64,000 nucleotides of DNA from an uncultured Prevotella sp. Its GTDB lineage: Bacteria > Bacteroidota > Bacteroidia > Bacteroidales > Bacteroidaceae. Position numbers and translations under genes: made by a program. The notes beneath the pieces were generated by a model that was given only the letters and a program-made list of their open reading frames with translations, did no database searches and was not told the origin of the DNA. The stretch lies in contig URUK01000004.1 in the NCBI GenBank assembly GCA_900551055.1, positions 1 to 64,000 of the forward strand. The letters run 5' to 3'. Position 1 is the first letter of the stretch; every line of letters begins with the position of its first letter. Shown piece after piece: positions 39,878 through 48,518 of this stretch.

Positions 39878-40034
39878 CTTCGGACGTTTAATGCCAAGGT
39901 ATGCCGCAAAACGTTGCGTCATTGAATGCAAGCCTCATTGGTGGAGCAGATGGCGCATACGTGATTGGTACGACAAAGTGCACAACATACCAACGTTTTA
40001 TGAAAATAGAGAACAAGCGGAAAAACATTTGTAA
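39852..40034 (+). CDS. Small basic protein, unknown
   Basis: 60 residues (MKTRIVCFDFGRLMPRYAAK, then RCVIECKPHWWSRWRIRDWY). Aromatic and basic, likely nucleic-acid or membrane associated. No family recognised. Confidence 0.6.
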   Translation: MKTRIVCFDFGRLMPRYAAKRCVIECKPHWWSRWRIRDWYDKVHNIPTFYENREQAEKHL

Positions 40035-40039
40035 AAATT

Positions 40040-40606
40040 ATGGACTTTGAGAAACTTAAACAGGAAGCCTTTGAAACAGCAAAAGCTCACGGCTGGCACG
40101 ACAAGGATTTGTCGGATGAAACATACTTGATGTTGATTATAACGGAGATATCCGAGGCGGTGCAGGCTGACAGAAAGAACAAGCACGCCGATGCAGGGCT
40201 GTTCAATGCCGATGTTGAAACGCTTGACATGGCTGACGGGTATGACCGTGACGTGTGGAAGCGGGATTTCGAGATATTCATCAAGAATACGGTCGAGGAT
40301 GATCTTAGTGACATTGTGATACGGTGCCTTGACTTGGCCTGGCTGCGTGGAATAGACTTGACCGAAGTTAATGAGCTTATTAACAATGGAATGAAAGACA
40401 TAAATGAGACATTTCCTGAAGTCATGTATTATCTTTGTTCATTCATAAGTTCTGAAGAGCAGATATTGGATGACAAGCTCAATTATTGTATGGCTTTAAT
40501 TATCGGTTATTGCAAACAGAAAGACATCGACATCGAGTTTTTCATCGAGCAGAAAATGAAGTACAACCGGCAAAGGGAATACAAGCATGGCAATAAGAAA
40601 TACTGA
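40040..40606 (+). CDS. MazG-like nucleotide pyrophosphohydrolase
   Basis: 188 residues. The all-helical MazG/dUTPase-like pattern is seen: LMLIITEISEAVQADRKN with the E-x-x-E metal site, then a second acidic helix VEDDLSDIVIRCLDLAWLRG. Such enzymes hydrolyse NTPs or (p)ppGpp-type alarmones and are common phage accessory functions. The last 20 bases overlap the next gene. Confidence 0.75.
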   Translation: MDFEKLKQEAFETAKAHGWHDKDLSDETYLMLIITEISEAVQADRKNKHADAGLFNADVETLDMADGYDRDVWKRDFEIFIKNTVEDDLSDIVIRCLDLAWLRGIDLTEVNELINNGMKDINETFPEVMYYLCSFISSEEQILDDKLNYCMALIIGYCKQKDIDIEFFIEQKMKYNRQREYKHGNKKY

Positions 40607-40787
40607 CAACTACGCGCGCGAGCTTCTGTTTGAGGCCGCGCACCTGCTTTCCATCCGCTGCCCACGCTGCGCACGGGCGAGGTTAATGCGCATAGCCCGG
40701 CACGACGTGGAGACGACGGGCGTGGGCTACGAGGAAGCGTTGAGACAAAGAGTTAATGAGTTGAATGAATTAACAAGTAACAATTAA
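40587..40787 (+). CDS. Small Cys-containing protein, unknown
   Basis: 66 residues. LLSIRCPRCARARLMRIARH carries a CxxC pair, a possible zinc site. It overlaps the MazG-like gene by 20 bases. Confidence 0.55.
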   Translation: MAIRNTDNYARELLFEAAHLLSIRCPRCARARLMRIARHDVETTGVGYEEALRQRVNELNELTSNN

Positions 40788-40799
40788 AAATTAAATGAT

Positions 40800-41150
40800 A
40801 TGAGGTTAGTAAAGGAGATAATGAAGCTGCTGCTGGGCTATAAGTACAGGGCAGTGATACTGAAAGACAGGGGCGTGGAGAGGTACTGGATTTGCTCGTA
40901 CATCTTCGAGGACACGCCGGAAGGTGATGCAAAGCTGAAGAAATACCTCAATACATTGGAGGAGACGGTTACGGCGCATACGTACTACGAAACTGTGACG
41001 TTCAGGAGCAGGAGGTGGTATGCAGGGCAGGCTAAGGTGGAGAAGGTAAAGCCGATGCCGAGGACTGACGGGAGGAAGCTATGCCCTGAAATGTTCAGGG
41101 AGGTGAAAACAGCCCCCTCCCAACCTCCCCGAGGGGAGGAAAAAGGGTGA
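40800..41150 (+). CDS. Protein of unknown function with repeat-derived tail
   Basis: 116 residues (MRLVKEIMKLLLGYKYRAVI). The middle KLKKYLNTLEETVTAHTYYE is helical. The last residues TAPSQPPRGEEKG come from a GC-rich palindromic repeat (41111-41140), the same peptide as inside the head protein at 9904. It is the last gene before the second late promoter. Confidence 0.55.
   Translation: MRLVKEIMKLLLGYKYRAVILKDRGVERYWICSYIFEDTPEGDAKLKKYLNTLEETVTAHTYYETVTFRSRRWYAGQAKVEKVKPMPRTDGRKLCPEMFREVKTAPSQPPRGEEKG
41111..41140. repeat. GC-rich palindromic repeat at the end of a gene
   Basis: AGCCCCCTCCCAACCTCCCC plus GAGGGGAGGA. It encodes the C-terminus APSQPPRGEE of the 116-residue protein. Confidence 0.85.
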
Positions 41151-41164
41151 GAAAGTGGGGAGGG

Positions 41165-41209
41165 TGTGCGCAGATATACAGGTAAAAAAACGAAAAGCGG
41201 ATAAATTTG
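41165..41209 (+). promoter_or_regulatory. Phage late promoter, copy 2 (tail operon)
   Basis: TGTGCGCAGATATACAGGTA then CGAAAAGCGG and -7 box TAAATTTG at 41202-41209, 31 bases after the CAG at 41171. It is the closest copy to 7201 in sequence, including the bases after the -7 box (GAAAAG). Confidence 0.85.
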
Positions 41210-41223
41210 CAGAGAAAAGAACT

Positions 41224-41345
41224 CTTTGGGAGGACTGGGAGAGCTGGGAAAACTGAGAGGACTGGGACGGATGGGACTAATAGGACAAATAAAATCAATG
41301 GGACTGATGGGACTGATGAGACTGATAAGGCGAATAAGGACGACG
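41224..41345 (+). repeat. 9-base-period repeat tracts at the start of a gene
   Basis: GGGAGGACT/GGGAGAGCT units pass into AATAGGACA/AATGGGACT units. They form most of the possible N-terminus of the next gene. Confidence 0.75.
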
Positions 41346-41822
41346 GGACGGCATTACCTGCTGATGGACGGTATGCACAGCTGCGCCTACATACCGAGGC
41401 ATACGTACAAGTACCTGAACAGACTATTGGAAAGGCGGCTTGAGGAAGACCCGAAGGCGGAGAACTCGTTGCGGTTTGTGTGGTCGAGGATGGGCGGAAG
41501 GTTTGTACTTGCAATAAATCCCGAAAGTGTGGACATGACGCAAACGCACGGGCTGACGAGGGACACGGCCGGAAGGATACTGATACCCTGCCCGTACATA
41601 CAACAGATATACCTGGCTTACGGGCTGGAGCCTGAATGGTGCGGAAGGGTATATCTTGAGGAGTTAAGAATTAAGAGTGAAGAGTTAAGAAACAGGGTGA
41701 ATAGGAGAACTGAGAGAACTGGGAAGGCAGGGAGGAATAGGACTGATAAGGCAGATGGGGCTAATAAGAAGGATAAGGCCGATAGGCCGTGGTTGGTGAT
41801 GTTCATAATTCATAATTCATAA
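41271..41822 (+). CDS. Structural-region protein with repeat-derived ends
   Basis: Up to 183 residues. The core (HYLLMDGMHSCAYIPRHTYK; YLNRLLERRLEEDPKAENSL; GRFVLAINPESVDMTQTHGL) is ordinary, and the first about 25 and last about 40 residues (RTERTGKAGRNRTDKADGAN) come from 9-base-period repeats. The true start is uncertain: ATGs at 41271, 41298, 41307 and later. It is the first gene after the second late promoter. Confidence 0.5.
   Translation: MGLIGQIKSMGLMGLMRLIRRIRTTGRHYLLMDGMHSCAYIPRHTYKYLNRLLERRLEEDPKAENSLRFVWSRMGGRFVLAINPESVDMTQTHGLTRDTAGRILIPCPYIQQIYLAYGLEPEWCGRVYLEELRIKSEELRNRVNRRTERTGKAGRNRTDKADGANKKDKADRPWLVMFIIHNS
41697..41795 (+). repeat. 9-base-period repeat tract at the end of a gene
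   Basis: GAACTGAGAGAACTGGGAAG, then AATAGGACT, GATAAGGCA, GATGGGGCT, AATAAGAAG, GATAAGGCC. It encodes the last 40 residues of the gene above. Confidence 0.75.
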
Positions 41823-41843
41823 TTTTTAATTGATAATTGGTGT

Positions 41844-42383
41844 ATGAAGCTGGTAATAACGATAACGAAGGCTGATGTCATTGCCGAGGTGAGCAAGACC
41901 TCCGCATACATCGGGGCGAAGACGATAACGCAGGAAGGTGGAAACCTGTATTATAACATTTCGACGATAAAGGAAGATGCCGAAATGTTGGAGCGTTATT
42001 GGAACGAGGCTTGCACTGACGTGGCGGCAGTGGCGAAGGAATACGTCACGGGTGCGGACATGTCGGACACTGATTGGGCTCTGACGTTGGACATGCCGGC
42101 GAAGTATAACCGGGCGTTCGACGGAGTGCTGAAGCAGCAGGTGTTCTCGTACATTGTACGGAAGGTGCTATACCATTGGCTGCTGACGTGCAATTATGAT
42201 GTGAACGCGCTGAAGGTGTATCTTGACGAGTGCAACGTAATGCTCACAGGCATTGACGGCATATTGCACGCGAGGACGTTCACGAGGGCGGAGGACGGCC
42301 CTGTGGGCGACAATGCGTTTGGCGGAGACATGCGGCAGAATGTAGGGCCGGCAATGGTGGAAGAGATTGTAGTGAAGAATTAA
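41844..42383 (+). CDS. Structural protein, paralog 2 of 3
   Basis: 179 residues (MKLVITITKADVIAEVSKTS). The part KQQVFSYIVRKVLYHWLLTC followed by a helix and a Asp-rich tail has the same layout as proteins at 11142 and 50816. It precedes the 1,120-residue virion protein by 78 bases. Confidence 0.6.
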   Translation: MKLVITITKADVIAEVSKTSAYIGAKTITQEGGNLYYNISTIKEDAEMLERYWNEACTDVAAVAKEYVTGADMSDTDWALTLDMPAKYNRAFDGVLKQQVFSYIVRKVLYHWLLTCNYDVNALKVYLDECNVMLTGIDGILHARTFTRAEDGPVGDNAFGGDMRQNVGPAMVEEIVVKN

Positions 42384-42391
42384 GGGACAAT

Positions 42392-42425
42392 AGCCCCTAC
42401 CCTGCCCTCCCCGAGAGGAGGAGGA
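42392..42425. repeat. GC-rich palindromic repeat (intergenic)
   Basis: AGCCCCTACCCTGCCCTCCC plus CGAGAGGAGGAGG between two virion genes. Confidence 0.7.
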
Positions 42426-42461
42426 TTGGGATGAGGCCGATAGGACTAATAAACTTGGCAG

Positions 42462-45400
42462 ATGAGGACAGGAGAGGTTAAGGAAATAAGGCTTAAGGGA
42501 CTGACGTCGACACAAAACGACTATGAATGCGGCGACGGCGAACTACAGGTGTGCCACAACGCGATAAACACGGGTGACGGACTAAGGCCGATACAGCAGG
42601 CGGAGACGGTGGAGGAACTGCCTGAAGGATGGGTGGGGCTGGTGTTCGTACACCACACTTCACAGGGCGACGTGTACATAATGGTTGACGGAGAAGGAAA
42701 CGCCTGGTGGAAAAGAAAGGACGGTGACGGGAAGACGGAGATAACGGAGCCGGACACGGGGCTGTTCACAGAAGGGAACTACCAGATAACGAGCGTGGGG
42801 AACGTGTTGGTGGTGAACTTTAGGGGAAATGCTGGGAGCACGGAGAGTTCTGGGAGTGCTGTGGGGCTGCACTATTATCGCTGGAAGGAGGACGACGGCG
42901 GCCAATACAAGTACATTGGGCAGGCTCCGCCGGACGTAGGGCTGGAATTCAGCGCGGTACATTACTTGGGCAAGATTGCCACGGACGGCACGATATACAT
43001 GACCAACAACTTCCTGACAAATACCATTACGGACAACATGGAGGTGAAATTCAGGTCGGACTTGCAGTTCACGCAAGGCTCAATGTTGAGCTACGAGGAC
43101 GCATTCGAGAACTACCCGGAATACGTGAACCACCTTTTGGGACGCGTGAACGACACAAAAGCGGAGGCGCGGCGGCAGGGGCTGTTCATGGAAAAGTTTT
43201 TCGTGAGGACGGCGTACAGGCTGTATGACGGAACTTACATTATGCAGAGCGCACCAGTGATGATTGCACCGAGCATGGAGGACAACCCCCAGATATGGCC
43301 TTATTACATCACGGCGGAGCTGAAAAAAGACAGCGCCGGCAAATATTACTGGGAGCTGGGCGTAAAGTCCCGGCTTCACATAAAATACTTTGTATTGGGC
43401 GTAAAATCGACGGCAAGCGCGGCGGACAAGGAACGTCTGAAGGACTGGGAGGACGTGATTGACCGCGTGTGCGTGTTCGTAACGCCGCAGATGCAGGACT
43501 ATACGGAAGACCCGAAACACATGTCGCTTGTGCGTAAAGAGAAGATACCAATATACGCCGACAACGGAGGTTTTTACCCTGAAAAGGTTGAGGATGAGAC
43601 AGTGATAGACGGAAAAGGCATAAGCGAGCTTACGGAAGGGATAAGCGGACAGGTGTGGAAAAAGGGTGCTTACAGGTCATACATTCCAAGCTTCAGCTCG
43701 ATGGGCAGTGCGGGCGAAGCGGTATGCAGGCAGCAGCCTCCGCCGCGTTATACCGACTACGGCGGCGAAGTGGCCGACATGAACTGGAAAGTAACAGAAG
43801 GAAACAACTCCGGCGAGCAAAACGGTCCGTCGGTGATGGAGAGCCAAAACATATCATTTGATACACAGATAGACGGAGGAGACTTTTCTGCCAAGCTATG
43901 CCATCACCAACGACTGAATGTCCATTACGAACTGACCGACGACAGCTTAATCAGCAATAACACAAAAAAAGATTATTACATAAGGATGCTGACGGAGTTC
44001 GGCGGTTTCCACCACATAGTGCAGTTCGAGAGGAAGCCGGACACGGCTGAGGGCCAGGTGGAGCAGCAATATCTGTTCTATCCACTGAAGGAGTACACGA
44101 TAGAGGAGGCATGCAGGCTTGGGGCATCGGAAGACACAGGAAACAAGACGATGGAATGGCCGTCAATGGAACAGAACAACAGTTCGGACGTATGGCCGAG
44201 GAAGGGCGAGATGATAACCGCCCCGCACGACCTGTCGTTCGTAAAATTTCCGAAGGACACGCTGGAGACGCTGACAGCGCGGACGGACACCCTGGCGGAC
44301 GACTACAACTCGTGGCAGAAGGTGAGGCCGAAATTGGTGCATACGTATAACGGCAGGCTGAATGCGGCGAACCTGAAGATTGGCTTCAGGGACGTGCCTT
44401 GGACATGGATGGGCGGCCAGACTATTTCCGCCGAAGCATACAACTCGGGCAATATGCGTGGGCAGGTGGTGATAGAGACAAACGGCGTGACGACGTGCGC
44501 GCCGTTGCCGCAGTCGTGGTACAGGCTGCACGTAAACGCAGGCTACCTTTACTACCCCCACCCAGACGCAAAGAGGATAGAGATTGTGTCCGTGACAAAT
44601 TATGGTTGGAACTGGACGGTGTACAAGATAGAACTGAAGAGCCATCCTTACCTGCACGGGGCATATTTTTTCGATGAAGACTTCGACTTGAAAAACTACA
44701 TTGAATACGAAGGAAGCGGAGAGGAAGGAGAGGCAGAGGCGATGGCGGCGTTGACAAAGGCTAACGGCACAGTGAGCCATCCGAACTATATGTATACGAG
44801 CGAGGTGGACAATCCGTTTTTCTTTCCGTCGCAAGGTGTCAACGCCATTGGTTCGGGCGAGATTGTGGCGGTGAAGAGCGCGGCAAAGGCCATGAGCGAG
44901 GGCACGGCGTTCGGAACGATGCCGCTGTATGTGTTCTGTACTGACGGCATTTGGCCAATGAGCGTAGGCGAGACCGGACTGTTCGTCGCCACCAACCCAC
45001 CGTCGAGGGAGACGCTTTTAGGCAACGACCCAAACGCGGCGTTGCAGATAGACAACGCGATAATATTCCTCTCGGAACGTGGGCTGATACAGCTTGTTGG
45101 CGAACGCACGACATTACTTAGCGGCGACTTGCAGGAAAGGTTCTCGACTTTCGATGTGGAGGACTTGCCGGGATGGACGAGGATAATGGGGAAGTTCGGG
45201 AATGCTGGGAGCACTGGGAGTTCTGGGACGGCTGGGTGGATGGAGGCGGACGATTTCCTGAAATTCATACAAGGGGCGAGGATGGCCTTCGACTATGTGA
45301 ACTACAGGATTATCGTGTTCAAGCCCTACTCCACCGCTGATGAAAGCACACATACGGCATACGTGTATGACATGAAATCGAAGATGTGGGCGACGATGGC

Positions 45401-45824
45401 CAACACCCTGACATCGGCGGTAGAAGGCTATCCGGCGTCGATGGTGAACATGACAGGCAAATGCGGCATGACAATCATAGGTCAGTTTGACGCTGACGCA
45501 CAGGCGTTGGTGGACGACGGCATGGCATTCTACACCACAAGACCGATGAAATTAGACAAGCCCGACGTGCTGAAAACTATGCGGACGCTCGTTGAAAGGA
45601 GCATAAGTCACGGCGGTGCGAAGTATCTTGCGCTGTGGGGCAGCAGGGACATGGTGAACTGGCGGCTGATTGGTGCCGTTCAGGGTGGCAAAATGCCACG
45701 TATCAGCGGCACGCCGTACAAATATGTAATCGTGGCAGGCTGGAGCCAGCTTGACATTCACGGGGATGTGATAAGCAGGTTGACCATGGAGGAAAGGGAT
45801 AAGTATCTGGATAAGATAAGGTGA
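42462..45824 (+). CDS. Large virion protein, probable tail/stabilisation protein
   Basis: 1,120 residues. It opens MRTGEVKEIRLKGLTSTQND, then YECGDGELQVCHNAINTGDG, a start seen in large virion proteins of Bacteroidales phages (inferred from recall). It is rich in Trp, Tyr and Gly, with beta-type structure and no enzyme motif. Two inserts, NAGSTESSGSA (about residue 127) and NAGSTGSSGTAG (about 912), come from in-frame 9-base-period repeats and are near-identical to each other. A tail needle, tube or connector-stabiliser role is inferred from size and place. Confidence 0.68.
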   Translation: MRTGEVKEIRLKGLTSTQNDYECGDGELQVCHNAINTGDGLRPIQQAETVEELPEGWVGLVFVHHTSQGDVYIMVDGEGNAWWKRKDGDGKTEITEPDTGLFTEGNYQITSVGNVLVVNFRGNAGSTESSGSAVGLHYYRWKEDDGGQYKYIGQAPPDVGLEFSAVHYLGKIATDGTIYMTNNFLTNTITDNMEVKFRSDLQFTQGSMLSYEDAFENYPEYVNHLLGRVNDTKAEARRQGLFMEKFFVRTAYRLYDGTYIMQSAPVMIAPSMEDNPQIWPYYITAELKKDSAGKYYWELGVKSRLHIKYFVLGVKSTASAADKERLKDWEDVIDRVCVFVTPQMQDYTEDPKHMSLVRKEKIPIYADNGGFYPEKVEDETVIDGKGISELTEGISGQVWKKGAYRSYIPSFSSMGSAGEAVCRQQPPPRYTDYGGEVADMNWKVTEGNNSGEQNGPSVMESQNISFDTQIDGGDFSAKLCHHQRLNVHYELTDDSLISNNTKKDYYIRMLTEFGGFHHIVQFERKPDTAEGQVEQQYLFYPLKEYTIEEACRLGASEDTGNKTMEWPSMEQNNSSDVWPRKGEMITAPHDLSFVKFPKDTLETLTARTDTLADDYNSWQKVRPKLVHTYNGRLNAANLKIGFRDVPWTWMGGQTISAEAYNSGNMRGQVVIETNGVTTCAPLPQSWYRLHVNAGYLYYPHPDAKRIEIVSVTNYGWNWTVYKIELKSHPYLHGAYFFDEDFDLKNYIEYEGSGEEGEAEAMAALTKANGTVSHPNYMYTSEVDNPFFFPSQGVNAIGSGEIVAVKSAAKAMSEGTAFGTMPLYVFCTDGIWPMSVGETGLFVATNPPSRETLLGNDPNAALQIDNAIIFLSERGLIQLVGERTTLLSGDLQERFSTFDVEDLPGWTRIMGKFGNAGSTGSSGTAGWMEADDFLKFIQGARMAFDYVNYRIIVFKPYSTADESTHTAYVYDMKSKMWATMANTLTSAVEGYPASMVNMTGKCGMTIIGQFDADAQALVDDGMAFYTTRPMKLDKPDVLKTMRTLVERSISHGGAKYLALWGSRDMVNWRLIGAVQGGKMPRISGTPYKYVIVAGWSQLDIHGDVISRLTMEERDKYLDKIR

Positions 45825-45834
45825 GAGTGTACTT

Positions 45835-46743
45835 CTAATTATCTTGCCGTACGTGATTTAATATTGCACCAATATAAATTTTATCATCGCCAATTGTAGG
45901 AACAGAAAAATATACCCGGCAACAATCACGCACGTCGTTGAAATGTTTGCATCCATTTATGCTGTTATATTTAAAATGTGCTTCACAGACTTTTTTTCCA
46001 CAATGAAAATTCATGGTCAGATATTTATGTTTTGTCTTCCCATTTCCTTCAAACGATGCATCTTCGATATCATGATTTCTTGCAAAATTCCTTGGAAAAT
46101 CTATACGGCTGCCTTTGAACTCTTTAAGTTCTTTAAACATATATACATTCATACAATGCAAAATATGACAGATTTGGGAACTATGGGTGCGTAAAACTTG
46201 TTGTGATTCTTTTTGATAATCTTTAGAAATTACAAGATTTTCATAGTATCGTTCACACTCTTTGTAAAATGAAATGTATTCTCCAGGAAATTTACCTAAT
46301 AAAAAACTTCTATAAGAGAGCCAATCTTCGTATGTTGCAACTATGTAATTCCCCTCTTTATAAACATTTTCGCGTGACAATACAACTTTTGCATTGCAGA
46401 CTTTTTCTGCTTGTTGAGTTATAAGGTTGTCAATATCGTTGCCCGTGACATCAGTCTTTTCAAGATATCCTTGTGACATTATCAAAATAAATGCTTGATT
46501 TAGTTCATAACATTTATTCGGGAACTTGCCATAAAGAATATCACAAAATGTTGTTTTGTCAGCAAAAAGCACTGTATTGTTCAGTTCCGTGTAATTTGCA
46601 TAGAACCTATTGTCTTCACGAAATTTTCCTCCAACAATTTTCGTCAAGTCCGTGAATTTTTCCAATCTTGTCAAAACTTCATAATCAGAGTCTTTACCAT
46701 TATAGGCAAAAGAACCTGTGTATATATACATATTCAAATTCAT
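45835..46743 (-). CDS. Unknown protein, third gene of an AAA-type accessory operon
   Basis: 302 residues. It begins MNLNMYIYTGSFAYNGKDSD and has a Cys/His-rich end (HCGKKVCEAHFKYN, CKHFNDVRDCCRVYFSVPT). It overlaps the ATPase gene by 4 bases (ATGA), so the two are made together. No nuclease or toxin motif is recognised; as in other two-gene ATPase systems it may be the effector controlled by the ATPase. The region is visibly AT-richer than its virion neighbours. Confidence 0.6.
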   Translation of the reverse strand: MNLNMYIYTGSFAYNGKDSDYEVLTRLEKFTDLTKIVGGKFREDNRFYANYTELNNTVLFADKTTFCDILYGKFPNKCYELNQAFILIMSQGYLEKTDVTGNDIDNLITQQAEKVCNAKVVLSRENVYKEGNYIVATYEDWLSYRSFLLGKFPGEYISFYKECERYYENLVISKDYQKESQQVLRTHSSQICHILHCMNVYMFKELKEFKGSRIDFPRNFARNHDIEDASFEGNGKTKHKYLTMNFHCGKKVCEAHFKYNSINGCKHFNDVRDCCRVYFSVPTIGDDKIYIGAILNHVRQDN

Positions 46744-47858
46744 TTTACTCCTTGCGATAATCGTAATATTTCCATTAATTGTTGTTTCTCCAAATCAAAG
46801 AAACCTGAAGGCCAATTTTTTATCAAACCATTCTTTTCTATCTTTATTTCACAAACATTAAAATGTTCATCAAAAAAATGAATGGAAATATTATCATTTT
46901 TTATTGGCTTTTCTGCTTGAAGTCCAAATAATCTTGCAGAATTTACAATATGTTCACTATGTGTTTCTATCATAAACTGAATCCCTTTTGTCGCAAACTC
47001 ACAAATCATTTCCATTAACCTTGCCTGTGCTTGAGGATGCAAATGCGCTTCCGGATTTTCAATAAATATGACACTACCTTTTTTTGCTAATAAAATTGTT
47101 ATTATTATAGACAATATATAACTATATCCAAATCCCATATTTATTGATTTGGCCTTTCGCTGCATTAATACATTATTTTGCATGAATAATTGCAATGTAC
47201 TTTCAGAATTCTTAATTTCCAATTTTGAAATACCAAGTATCTTGTTGAACCATTCCTTCACACTGCCAAGAATGCTTTCATGCGAATCCAATACAGAAAG
47301 CCTATTTTCTCCCTGATTTCCCAATGGGTTAAAAAGATTTTCTTCCTTATTCTCTTCATACAGTGTTGGCCCTAATCTTGACGCTGATATATAATAAAAA
47401 TTAGAAAAGTTTTTGTTAACATCATCTCTACGATAAGCTTGTAATACAAGTTCATCACCCGATTGTCCCCCAACTAATGATTGGTTTTTACTAAAATAGT
47501 CTTTGTCATTAATATTTAATTCGCATATTTTTCCTTTCCATGGTCCATTCTTTTTATAACCGATTTTCAGAGTCTTACATTCCGGTTCGGTTGTTTCAAA
47601 AGAAAACCTAATAATATCATCTTTTCCATAAGAGCATAATACATCTTCAAACTGGGACAAATTAACATATGAACCATTGATTGACAAGTCATCGATGCTT
47701 CCATTCTTGATGATGCTCTGAGCCAACAATAACAGACTTTGGAATACCGTTGATTTTCCTCGTCCGTTAACACCTGCAAAAATATTCAAATTGCTTAATT
47801 TAAATATTTTACACTCACAGAAAACCTTGAAATTCTCAATTCCTATTTTTGTTATCAT
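46740..47858 (-). CDS. AAA ATPase (DUF3696 / OLD-like) of an accessory operon
   Basis: 372 residues. Walker A LNIFAGVNGRGKSTVFQSLL, a signature-type region (INMGFGYSYILSIIITILLA), Walker B GSVIFIENPEAHLHPQAQAR and the switch-type IQFMIETHSEHIVNSARL form an ABC/SMC-like ATPase as in OLD, AbiL-type and other defence ATPases. It would sense or process DNA and switch on the partner protein. The gene follows a small Cas2/SinR-like gene by 4 bases and overlaps the 302-residue gene. Confidence 0.82.
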   Translation of the reverse strand: MITKIGIENFKVFCECKIFKLSNLNIFAGVNGRGKSTVFQSLLLLAQSIIKNGSIDDLSINGSYVNLSQFEDVLCSYGKDDIIRFSFETTEPECKTLKIGYKKNGPWKGKICELNINDKDYFSKNQSLVGGQSGDELVLQAYRRDDVNKNFSNFYYISASRLGPTLYEENKEENLFNPLGNQGENRLSVLDSHESILGSVKEWFNKILGISKLEIKNSESTLQLFMQNNVLMQRKAKSINMGFGYSYILSIIITILLAKKGSVIFIENPEAHLHPQAQARLMEMICEFATKGIQFMIETHSEHIVNSARLFGLQAEKPIKNDNISIHFFDEHFNVCEIKIEKNGLIKNWPSGFFDLEKQQLMEILRLSQGVK

Positions 47859-47862
47859 GTTT

Positions 47863-48135
47863 TTACATTTTATTTTTCAAAAATGTTATTGTATCCGAAG
47901 ACACCCATCCTGCAATATTCTCATATTTAATATCACCAATTAATAAATTATCGGTATCTTCTATTAACGGTTTCAATTTATCATATATTTCCGTGCTCTT
48001 TAGATTAGAATATATAAGCCATACATTTGTCATACATTGACATGACCCATGGCCGATATTTTTAATGGAATCATAAAAAGTAGAATAGTTCTTTTCCCGA
48101 TTCCTCAATTCGTATGTAATAAAATAAAGAGTCAT
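47863..48135 (-). CDS. Cas2/SinR-like small protein
   Basis: 90 residues. MTLYFITYELRNREKNYSTF, later NVWLIYSNLKSTEIYDKLKP and DTDNLLIGDIKYENIAGWV, match the ferredoxin-type fold of SinR/Cas2-like proteins (YxItYdL start, then Y..L...G). No CRISPR array is present, so it is not an adaptation Cas2. It is the first gene of the three-gene operon. The start at 48135 is preferred; upstream codons lie in the leader. Confidence 0.68.
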   Translation of the reverse strand: MTLYFITYELRNREKNYSTFYDSIKNIGHGSCQCMTNVWLIYSNLKSTEIYDKLKPLIEDTDNLLIGDIKYENIAGWVSSDTITFLKNKM

Positions 48136-48217
48136 TTTATGGATTTTATGAGCTTGTGATTTAATAAAGCATATAGTCAAAATGGTTGTATTTGGAACAT
48201 AGGCTACTATTATCTTG

Positions 48218-48225
48218 CAAATTTA
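48218..48225 (-). promoter_or_regulatory. -7 box of the leftward accessory operon
   Basis: Minus strand TAAATTTG (TAnnTTTG), 82 bases before the start at 48135. The stretch 48136-48452 holds this promoter and AT-rich spacer only. Confidence 0.65.
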
Positions 48226-48452
48226 ATGCTATTATTTTAAATAAACGATAATCGTTGTTTTTTTTTCGCCAAATTGTTCAAAACACAAACGGTGCAATGG
48301 ATTAGATGGAGAATATTATCTTTTTATGATTTGGAGGAAAGAGAAATACAAGAGGACACGGAGTTTATAATTTTATTTTTAATGAGATTATTTTTTGTTG
48401 GATGTATGTTATTTCTAATCTAATATAGATTTGAAGTGGAAATTGCAGGCTT

Positions 48453-48499
48453 GAGTTGCGCAGATATACAGGAACAATAAGGGGTGTTGGCTAACTTTG
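48453..48499 (+). promoter_or_regulatory. Phage late promoter, copy 3 (portal operon)
   Basis: GAGTTGCGCAGATATACAGG, then -7 box TAACTTTG at 48492-48499, 31 bases after the CAG at 48461. Confidence 0.85.
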
Positions 48500-48518
48500 C
48501 GGAAAAAGTGGAAAGACG

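Noticed and set aside
47863..48135. Cas2-like protein as sign of a CRISPR system
   Set aside because: No repeat-spacer array and no cas1 or effector gene is present in the window.
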